Shown piece after piece: positions 1 to 4,648 of a stretch of 6,720 nucleotides of DNA. A program made the translations under genes and the position numbers. Source of the DNA: Deltaproteobacteria bacterium CG07_land_8_20_14_0_80_60_11 (GTDB lineage: Bacteria; Desulfobacterota; Desulfobaccia; Desulfobaccales; 0-14-0-80-60-11); the NCBI GenBank assembly GCA_002779455.1, contig PEWM01000088.1, positions 1 through 6,720 on the forward strand, read 5' to 3'. The notes under the pieces are model-generated. The model saw only the letters and a list, made by a program, of their open reading frames with translations. It was not told the DNA's origin and searched no databases. How positions within the stretch are numbered: the stretch's first letter is position 1; each line of letters begins with the position of its first letter.

Positions 1-1
1 C

Positions 2-67
2 TGGGAAGAGCAGCCCCACCCCGAACCTTACTGGCTGCCGCCAGTCAAACCGCGGGTTTTGCATTGA
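2..67 (+). CDS. Possible C-terminal tail of an upstream gene (partial)
   Basis: The frame starting at base 2 reads 21 codons to TGA at 65-67, ending in ...PPVKPRVLH. It is rich in Pro, Trp and Glu, which would suit a protein tail. The evidence is thin: the other two forward frames are also open at the left edge (to about 154 and 133), and the minus strand is open too. No family can be named from 21 residues. The sequence to the left of the window would settle it. Confidence 0.25.
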   Translation, partial: WEEQPHPEPYWLPPVKPRVLH

Positions 68-130
68 GACAAAGGTTTTCCGCTCTCCGGCGGCCAACCC
101 TGGTGAAGCTCTGCCGGCGATTTTTAAAGA

Positions 131-145
131 ATGAATTTTATTCAT
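131..145. promoter_or_regulatory. Short AT-rich inverted repeat, possible operator
   Basis: ATGAAT-TTT-ATTCAT is a perfect inverted repeat with 6-base arms and a 3-base centre, inside an AT-rich block. Its core TGAAT...ATTCA resembles the E. coli ARG box, but that box has a 4-base centre and here it is 3, and no arginine gene is visible. It could equally be chance in AT-rich DNA or part of a promoter. Confidence 0.2.
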
Positions 146-241
146 ATCGCTGAAAAAAGTCCAATTTAAAGCAATTAAAGCAGGGAGTTCCTCCCCTGGC
201 CCCGGGAGATTGCCTCCCGCCCCGAGATTTGATAAATTGAA

Positions 242-284
242 TAGGCCTGCCGTTCCTGCCGGGGCGGAAGGCCTAATTTCTTTT
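242..284 (+). terminator. Intrinsic terminator-like hairpin with T-tract
   Basis: TAGGCCT (242-248) pairs perfectly with AGGCCTA (269-275). Inside it, after one G/A mismatch, CCGTTCC (250-256) pairs with GGGGCGG (261-267) with two G-U pairs, leaving a 4-base TGCC loop. One base later comes a T-rich run, TTTCTTTT (277-284). This is the classic form of a rho-independent terminator reading on the + strand. It may end an upstream transcript. Because it lies between the AT-rich leader and the phosphorylase gene, it could also be a conditional terminator (attenuator) for that gene. Confidence 0.62.
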
Positions 285-298
285 CAGGAACTTTGGCA

Positions 299-406
299 TT
301 GTCTCCTGACCTCGACAAACTCTGCATTCAACGCCCGGACTCCGGCCTCCTCACGGTGCACGGCATCAACCTCCCGGCCCTCACCGAGTCCCAGTTGGGG
401 GATTGA
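299..406 (+). CDS. Possible 35-residue small ORF (TTG start) ahead of the phosphorylase gene
   Basis: TTG at 299 follows AGGAA at 286-290 with an 8-base gap. The frame runs to TGA at 404-406, only 4 bases before the phosphorylase ATG at 411, which would allow translational coupling. The predicted peptide includes CIQRPDSGLLTVHGINLPAL. Nearly all third codon positions are G or C, as in the true genes here, while the frame that continues the phosphorylase upstream gives a Ser/Pro/Thr-rich, non-coding-looking peptide. It has no recognisable domain, signal peptide or membrane segment. It could be a real small protein, a leader peptide, or the 3' remnant of a decayed gene, since the frame is open back to 245 without an ATG. 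The start is uncertain. Confidence 0.33.
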   Translation: MSPDLDKLCIQRPDSGLLTVHGINLPALTESQLGD

Positions 407-410
407 CGGC

Positions 411-1223
411 ATGGACATCACCAGCCCTATTCCGAAAAATGCCCGGGGCCGGTTTTATCACCTCGACTGCGCCCCCGGGGAGTTGGCGCCCTATATCCTG
501 ACCTGCGGCGACCCTGATCGGGCCCAGAGGATCGCCCGCCGGCTCACCCGGGTGGACATGCGGCGGCAGAACCGGGAGTTTCTCACCTATACCGGCATCT
601 ATCAGCACGTGCCGGTCTCGGTCATGGCCACCGGCATCGGCGCCCCGGCCAGCGCCATCGCCGTCGTGGAAGCGGCCAACTGCGTCACCCCGGTGACCTT
701 TATCCGCCTGGGCACCTGCGGGGCGCTCCAAAGGGATATCGAGGTAGGGGACCTGGTCATCACCGAGTCGGCCTGGCGGGAGGAAAATACTACCCAGGCT
801 TACGCCCCGGCGGATTTCGTCCCCCAGGCCGCGCCGGCAATCGTGGCCGCCTTAAAAGAGGCGGCCGAAGTCCTGAAGGTGCGGCATCATGTGGGCCTCA
901 CCTGCACCACGGCGGATTTTTACGCCGGCCAGGGCCGGGTGGCGCCGGGGTTTCCCGCCTCGGACCCCCACAAGGTGGCCCGCCTCAGCCAGGCCGGGGT
1001 CCTCAACCTGGAGATGGAGATGTCCGTCTACCTGGCCCTGGCCGCGGTCGCAACCGTCCCGATCCGGGCCGGGGGCGCCTGCCTGGTGCTCAATAACCGC
1101 CTAACCGGGCAGGGCCTCACCGGAGCTTACGCCCGGCGCCGGGCGGAGCGCCGCCTCATCGACGCGGGCTTGCGGGCCTTAGCCATCCTGGCGGCCATAG
1201 ATCAGCAAAAGCAAAAATTCTAG
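411..1223 (+). CDS. udp: Uridine phosphorylase family nucleoside phosphorylase
   Basis: This encodes a 270-residue cytosolic enzyme of the PNP/UDP family (NP-I fold), the usual family length. It is expected to split a pyrimidine nucleoside with phosphate into base and ribose-1-phosphate in salvage. Visible motifs are GDPDR at 33-37 (phosphate loop), TGIGAPASAI at 74-83, IRLGTCGAL at 98-106 (the Arg and Thr that contact phosphate in E. coli Udp), FYxGQxR at 170-176 and NLEMEM at 199-204 (ribose-binding Glu-Met-Glu). The FYxGQxR motif carries the Gln and Arg that bind uracil in E. coli uridine phosphorylase, which favours uridine over purine nucleosides; this has not been tested. I chose ATG 411 because GGGGGA lies 8 bases upstream and homology begins soon after. 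An in-frame TTG at 210 would add 67 residues of non-coding-looking sequence. The gene seems unrelated to the downstream redox operon. Confidence 0.9.
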   Translation: MDITSPIPKNARGRFYHLDCAPGELAPYILTCGDPDRAQRIARRLTRVDMRRQNREFLTYTGIYQHVPVSVMATGIGAPASAIAVVEAANCVTPVTFIRLGTCGALQRDIEVGDLVITESAWREENTTQAYAPADFVPQAAPAIVAALKEAAEVLKVRHHVGLTCTTADFYAGQGRVAPGFPASDPHKVARLSQAGVLNLEMEMSVYLALAAVATVPIRAGGACLVLNNRLTGQGLTGAYARRRAERRLIDAGLRALAILAAIDQQKQKF

Positions 1224-1249
1224 TGGCACCGGCGTCTCGCCTGTGATCT

Positions 1250-1267
1250 CGCAGGCTGAAGCCTGCG
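1250..1267. repeat. Palindrome 1 (8-base arms, 2-base centre)
   Basis: CGCAGGCT-GA-AGCCTGCG is a perfect inverted repeat starting 27 bases after the phosphorylase stop codon. There is no T-tract. It resembles the short GC-rich palindromes often dispersed between genes (REP-like), but copy number in this genome cannot be seen from one window. Confidence 0.6.
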
Positions 1268-1282
1268 GCTACCCTTTGGTTA

Positions 1283-1313
1283 CCTGGTTCCCAAGCTGAG
1301 CCTGGGAACCAGG
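1283..1313. repeat. Palindrome 2 (11-base arms)
   Basis: CCTGGTTCCCA (1283-1293) is matched exactly by TGGGAACCAGG (1303-1313). The 9-base centre contains a further GCT/AGC pair, so almost the whole element can fold into one stem. There is no T-tract after it. Arms this long and perfect are unlikely by chance and suggest a dispersed repeat or a transcript-end structure. Confidence 0.65.
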
Positions 1314-1321
1314 GGTGGTGC

Positions 1322-1356
1322 GCAGGGCGCTACATGGCGGGCAGTGCCCGCCCTGC
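1322..1356. repeat. Palindrome 3 (nested, two alternative stems)
   Basis: GGCGGGC (1336-1342) pairs with GCCCGCC (1346-1352) around AGT. In addition GCAGGGCG (1322-1329) is an exact inverted copy of CGCCCTGC (1349-1356). The two stems share bases and exclude each other. With palindromes 1 and 2 it makes a compact cluster of unrelated inverted repeats. Confidence 0.55.
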
Positions 1357-1387
1357 ATTACTGCCCCGGTTTCGGGCCCATGCCTGT

Positions 1388-1449
1388 GTTTCAATTATGT
1401 TTCATATAATAATATATTACCTAATATAATTAGGCAGATATACGTTTCA
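1388..1449. promoter_or_regulatory. Possible enhancer (upstream activator) region
   Basis: Two palindromes abut here: TAATATATTA (1410-1419) and CCTAAT-ATA-ATTAGG (1420-1434, 6-base arms). GTTTCA occurs as a direct repeat at 1388-1393, 1399-1404 (11 bases apart, about one helical turn) and 1444-1449, and a related ATTTCA is at 1471-1476. The palindromes sit about 115-140 bases before the predicted transcription start, a usual distance for the binding sites of sigma-54 activators. Which activator binds cannot be told from sequence. Confidence 0.4.
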
Positions 1450-1522
1450 CTTAATGTCACTATTGGTACAATTTCACGAGGCTAAAAAATCTTATTCCAG
1501 CAATTTTAATGAGTTAGCTGTC

Positions 1523-1538
1523 TGGCACAGATATTGCT
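1523..1538 (+). promoter_or_regulatory. Sigma-54 (RpoN) -24/-12 promoter
   Basis: TGGCAC-AGATA-TTGCT matches the sigma-54 consensus TGGCAC-N5-TTGCW exactly. The invariant GG (1524-1525) and GC (1536-1537) are separated by the required 10 bases. Transcription would start near 1548-1549, leaving a leader of about 36 nt with GGGAGG at 1573-1578, 6 bases before the ATG at 1585. Sigma-54 promoters need an ATP-driven activator, so the redox operon is probably switched on by a specific signal. Confidence 0.82.
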
Positions 1539-1584
1539 CTTTAGTTCATAAACCGGATTTTGAGAAAAATTTGGGAGGCCAGGG

Positions 1585-2040
1585 ATGAAACCTGCACGAC
1601 AAGACATTGAAATTATTCTGGAACAATATCCCCGTCACCCGCAACATCTGATCAATCTCCTCCAGGACGTCCAGGCCGAATATAGCTACATTTCCGCTGA
1701 GCACCTCACCCTGATCTGTGATCATGTGGGGGTGCCCGTCACCCAGGCCTGGTCGGTAGCCACGTTCTATAAATCCTTCAGCCTGGAGCCCCGGGGCGAA
1801 CACGAAATCAAGGTCTGTCTGGGCACCACCTGTCATCTCAAGGGCGGCCAACGCCTGGTGGAGGCCTGTGAACGGAACCTGGGCGTGGCCCGGGGCCAAA
1901 CCACCGATGACCTCAAGTTCACCCTGGACACCGTCAAATGCGTGGGCGCCTGCGCCTTGGCGCCCGTGGTGATGGTGGACGAGGATTACCTGGGTGAAGC
2001 CAACATGGTTATCCTGAAGAAGCGGCTCGAACAAGTCTGA
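1585..2040 (+). CDS. nuoE: NuoE-like [2Fe-2S] subunit (HydC/HndA/HoxE type)
   Basis: This is a 151-residue cytosolic protein of the 24-kDa complex I subunit family, near the normal length. An N-terminal helical part (about 1-70) with AEYSYISAEHL and ATFYKSFSL is followed by a thioredoxin-like fold. Its [2Fe-2S] ligands are C78 and C83 (CLGTTC), then C119 and C123 (CVGAC). In HydABC, Hnd and Hox complexes this small subunit docks on the NuoF-like flavoprotein next to FMN. It is the first gene of the operon, directly behind the sigma-54 promoter. The start is fixed by GGGAGG 6 bases upstream. With no membrane Nuo genes in view, a soluble complex is more likely than respiratory complex I. Confidence 0.93.
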   Translation: MKPARQDIEIILEQYPRHPQHLINLLQDVQAEYSYISAEHLTLICDHVGVPVTQAWSVATFYKSFSLEPRGEHEIKVCLGTTCHLKGGQRLVEACERNLGVARGQTTDDLKFTLDTVKCVGACALAPVVMVDEDYLGEANMVILKKRLEQV

Positions 2041-2056
2041 TGATTAGCCCGGCCGC

Positions 2057-2062
2057 AGGAGG
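2057..2062 (+). promoter_or_regulatory. Ribosome binding site that decides the NuoF-like start
   Basis: AGGAGG precedes two adjacent ATG codons at 2065 and 2068. The gap is only 2 bases to the first and 5 to the second, so 2068 is the better start. The difference is a single Met. Confidence 0.7.
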
Positions 2063-2067
2063 AAATG

Positions 2068-3987
2068 ATGCAGAGATTAACCAATACCGCAGAACTGAAG
2101 GTCCTGCGAGACAACCTGCTCCAGGCGCAAGACCCTCACCGGCCGATCGTCAGGGTGTGCCGGGGCCCGGGTTGTCTGGCCGTGGGCGCCGATAAGGTTT
2201 CCCAGGCCTTCCAATCAGCCATTCAGAGCCAAAACTTAGAGGTCAAGGTCCAGCCCCTGGTCAAAGACACCGGCTGTCATGGTTTCTGCAGCCAGGGTCC
2301 CCTGGTTAATTTGGCGCCCGCCAATCTTTGTTATGTCCGGGTTAAACCCGAGGACGTGGAAGAGATTGTGCAAACCACCCTGGTCAAGGGCGCCGTGGTG
2401 GAAAGGCTGCTGTATAGCGACAACGGCACCCGGTACAAGTCGGCCGCCGACATCCCTTTTTACCGGATGCAACAGAAGATCATCCTCCAGAATATCGGCG
2501 TTATCGATCCGTTGGATATTCATGACGCCATCATGGCCGGTGCTTACCACTCTCTAGCCAAAGCCCTGATAGAAATGTCACCGGACGACGTCATCCGGAC
2601 CGTGGAGATTTCCGGCCTGCGAGGCCGGGGCGGTGGGGGCTTTCCCACCGGCTATAAATGGAAAAGGACCGTAGAAAATGCCCGGGAGAACCCGGGGCCG
2701 GTCTATATCATTGCCAATGGTGAAGAAGGGGATCCGGGCGCCTTTATGGACCGGGCCATTATGGAAGGCGACCCCCACGCGGTTATCGAAGGCATGGCCA
2801 TCGGGGCGTATGCCATGGGGGTGAATCAGGGATTCCTCTATGTCCGGCACGAATATCCCATCGCCATCCGGCACCTGGCGGCCGCCATCGCCCAGGCCCG
2901 CGCCCTGGGACTCTTAGGCAAAAACATCCTGGGCGCGGGCTTTGATTTCGATCTCCAGATCAACCGCGGGGCCGGGGCCTATGTCTGTGGTGAAGAGACT
3001 GCCATTATCGCCTCTCTGGAGGGCCGCGTCGGCGAACCCGTCACCCGGCCGCCCTACCCGTCACAGCAAGGCCTGTGGGGCCGCCCGACCGTGATTAATA
3101 ACGTCGAGACCTGGGCCAATGTTCCTCACATCATTGACCATGGGGCCCAGTGGTATGCCGACCTGGGGGCGCCCCGGAGCACTGGCACCAAGATCTTCTC
3201 CCTGGTGGGCAAGGTGAAGAACACCGGTTTGGTTGAAGTGCCCATGGGCATCAGCCTGGGCGCCCTCGTCGAAGAGATCGGCGGCGGCGTGCCCGGCCAG
3301 GGTCGGTTCAAGGCCGTCCAGACGGGGGGGCCCTCAGGCGGCATAATTCCGTACGAGCTTAAAGAAGAATTCACGGACTATCACTTCCATCCCCCGGACG
3401 TTAAGCCTGCCGATAAAATGGAACTCTCCGTGGATTTCGATTCCATGGCTCAGACCGGGTCGATTATGGGCGGCGGCGGCATGATCGTCATGGACGATCA
3501 TGATTGCGTGGTGGATTTAGCCCGGTACTTCCTGCGCTTTTTGGAGGAAGAATCGTGCGGCAAGTGCCTGCCCTGCCGCCTGGGTCTCAAGGGTATGTTG
3601 GAATTTTTGAATAACTTCTCCCAGGGCAAGGGCGCCCCGGCAGACATTGACGCCCTGGAAAGCCTGGGAAAGGCCCTGGTGGACGGCTCTCTCTGCGGCC
3701 TGGGGCGCACCGCCCCCAACCCGGTATTGACCAGCATCCGCTACTTCCGGGATGAGTATCTGGCCCACATCGTTGACCACCATTGCCCGGCGGGGGTCTG
3801 CCGGGATCTCATCACCTACCGCATCGACCCCGAGATCTGCAACGGCTGCACCCTGTGCGCCCAAACCTGTCCCCAGGTGTGCATCACCGGGGCGAACCAG
3901 CAGCTTCATACCATTGACCAGGACGCCTGTATCCGCTGTGGGGCCTGCATGGATGTCTGCCCCGTTGATGCCGTGGTCGTGGACTAG
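2068..3987 (+). CDS. nuoF: NuoF-like NADH-binding FMN/Fe-S subunit (HydB/HndC type)
   Basis: This 639-residue protein is longer than complex I NuoF (about 430-450) because of extra domains at both ends. Residues about 25-90 form a thioredoxin-like [2Fe-2S] domain with C31, C36, C70 and C74. The core holds the FMN/NADH motifs GLRGRGGGGFPTG (183-195), NGEEGDPGAFMDR (217-229) and CGEETA (307-312). The N3-type [4Fe-4S] ligands are C497, C500, C503 and C543. C480, H567, C573 and C578 match the position of the Zn site reported in HydABC-type structures; this is from memory of the family. A C-terminal ferredoxin carries C591/C594/C597/C601 and C621/C624/C627/C631. This layout is that of electron-bifurcating HydB, HndC and Bfu-type subunits, so it should exchange electrons between NAD(H), FMN and several clusters. 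All motif cysteines are intact. It follows nuoE by 27 bases. Confidence 0.94.
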   Translation: MQRLTNTAELKVLRDNLLQAQDPHRPIVRVCRGPGCLAVGADKVSQAFQSAIQSQNLEVKVQPLVKDTGCHGFCSQGPLVNLAPANLCYVRVKPEDVEEIVQTTLVKGAVVERLLYSDNGTRYKSAADIPFYRMQQKIILQNIGVIDPLDIHDAIMAGAYHSLAKALIEMSPDDVIRTVEISGLRGRGGGGFPTGYKWKRTVENARENPGPVYIIANGEEGDPGAFMDRAIMEGDPHAVIEGMAIGAYAMGVNQGFLYVRHEYPIAIRHLAAAIAQARALGLLGKNILGAGFDFDLQINRGAGAYVCGEETAIIASLEGRVGEPVTRPPYPSQQGLWGRPTVINNVETWANVPHIIDHGAQWYADLGAPRSTGTKIFSLVGKVKNTGLVEVPMGISLGALVEEIGGGVPGQGRFKAVQTGGPSGGIIPYELKEEFTDYHFHPPDVKPADKMELSVDFDSMAQTGSIMGGGGMIVMDDHDCVVDLARYFLRFLEEESCGKCLPCRLGLKGMLEFLNNFSQGKGAPADIDALESLGKALVDGSLCGLGRTAPNPVLTSIRYFRDEYLAHIVDHHCPAGVCRDLITYRIDPEICNGCTLCAQTCPQVCITGANQQLHTIDQDACIRCGACMDVCPVDAVVVD

Positions 3988-3994
3988 GAGGTGA
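3986..3994 (+). promoter_or_regulatory. Strong ribosome binding site overlapping a stop codon
   Basis: AGGAGGTGA is fully complementary to the 16S rRNA tail. Its first two bases are the last two of the NuoF-like TAG stop. It lies 4 bases before the ATG at 3999 (7 bases counted from GGAGG), so translation of the two genes is probably coupled. Confidence 0.7.
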
Positions 3995-3998
3995 ACGT

Positions 3999-4637
3999 AT
4001 GAGCTCCAGTGAAAATCCGCAGAACCAGGTGATCAGCTTCACCATCGACGGTCAACCGGTCCAGGCCAGACCCGGCTGGACCATCCTGGAGACGGCCCGG
4101 CATTACCGCATCCATATCCCCACCCTGTGCTTCCACCCGGCCCTCAAGCCCTGGGGCAGCTGCCGTTTATGCGTGGTCGAGGCCCGGTATGGCAAGCGGG
4201 GCAAGGTTATGCCCTCTTGTTTGAACCCGCCCATAGAGGAACTCGAGGTTTTCACCGACTCGGAGCGCGTCCTCAACGTGCGGCGCTGGGTCCTGGAGAT
4301 GCTCCTGGCCGGGTGCCCGGCCTCCCGGGAGATCAAGAAGCTGGCCGCGGCGTATGGCGTCACCTCTACCCGCTTCGCCGTCACCGATCCCGAGGAGGAA
4401 TGCCTCCGGTGCGGCCGCTGCGTGGCGGTGTGCAACGAGGTGGTGGGGGTCCAGGCCCTCACCTTCGGTTCCCGGGGGGTAAAAAAGGTACTGGAGACCC
4501 CCTACCGCGTCCCCAACAATGCCTGCATCGGGTGTGGCTGCTGTGTCTCGGTGTGTCCCACCGGGGCCCTGCAGAAGCGCCTGGATACCGTCCGGGGCGA
4601 CCTATCGCGGCGCACCGGCCACGGCTACGCCCACTGA
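3999..4637 (+). CDS. HoxU/NuoG-N-like Fe-S protein lacking the His-Cys cluster
   Basis: This 212-residue soluble electron-transfer subunit resembles the N-terminal part of NuoG and HoxU or HydA. Residues about 11-85 are a plant-type ferredoxin with [2Fe-2S] ligands C44, C55, C58 and C74. The next stretch normally carries H-x3-C-x2-C-x5-C (the N5 cluster). Here it reads LLAGCPASREIKKLAAAYG, with only C106, so that cluster cannot form in the usual way. Two [4Fe-4S] motifs follow: C135/C138/C141/C145 and C176/C179/C182/C186, with an extra C181. It probably passes electrons from the NuoEF pair to the next subunit. It stands 11 bases after the NuoF-like stop and 11 bases before the HdrA-like start. 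No catalytic domain is fused to it, unlike in HydA or HndD. Confidence 0.9.
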   Translation: MSSSENPQNQVISFTIDGQPVQARPGWTILETARHYRIHIPTLCFHPALKPWGSCRLCVVEARYGKRGKVMPSCLNPPIEELEVFTDSERVLNVRRWVLEMLLAGCPASREIKKLAAAYGVTSTRFAVTDPEEECLRCGRCVAVCNEVVGVQALTFGSRGVKKVLETPYRVPNNACIGCGCCVSVCPTGALQKRLDTVRGDLSRRTGHGYAH

Positions 4638-4648
4638 GGGAGGGACCT

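Larger units (their letters stand above)
1..410. other. Left-edge non-coding/leader region
   Basis: No confident full gene lies here. The left edge (to about 67) could be the tail of an upstream gene. Positions 120-180 are AT-rich compared with the surroundings and hold a short inverted repeat. Small GC-rich hairpins can form at 181-198 (CAGGGAG/CTCCCCTG, one bulge) and 203-219 (CGGGAG/CTCCCG). A strong terminator-like hairpin follows at 242-284, then a possible small ORF at 299-406. I see no convincing sigma-70 promoter for the downstream phosphorylase gene, so that promoter may sit in the AT-rich block upstream of the terminator. Confidence 0.5.
1224..1584. other. Intergenic region: palindrome cluster plus sigma-54 control region
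   Basis: The 361-base gap has two halves. Bases 1224-1370 are GC-rich and hold three different palindromes. Bases 1385-1570 are strongly AT-rich and hold the upstream control elements and a sigma-54 promoter for the redox operon. No coding frame is convincing. No hairpin with a T-tract follows the phosphorylase stop, so if that transcript ends here it may do so at the palindromes or by Rho. Confidence 0.7.

Noticed and set aside
131..145. ARG box (ArgR operator)
   Set aside because: The half-sites TGAAT/ATTCA fit, but the centre is 3 bases instead of 4 and no arginine gene is visible. It is kept only as a weak inverted repeat.
210..238. Sigma-70 promoter TTGCCT-N17-TAAATT
   Set aside because: Both boxes match only about four of six positions, and transcription would start inside the terminator hairpin.
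210..410. N-terminal extension of the phosphorylase from a TTG at 210
   Set aside because: It would add 67 Ser/Pro/Thr-rich residues unlike the family, read through the terminator hairpin, and ignore the ATG at 411, which has its own ribosome site.
1250..1356. CRISPR array or intrinsic terminators
   Set aside because: The three palindromes differ in sequence and spacing, so there is no repeat-spacer pattern. None is followed by a T-tract.
1546..2034. 162-codon open frame on the minus strand opposite nuoE
   Set aside because: It is the antisense of a clear NuoE family gene, has no domain, and would run across the sigma-54 leader.
1585..4637. Respiratory complex I (nuo) operon
   Set aside because: The NuoF-like protein has HydB-type extensions, the NuoG-like protein is short and lacks the molybdopterin-like domain, no membrane subunit is seen, and the next gene is HdrA-MvhD.
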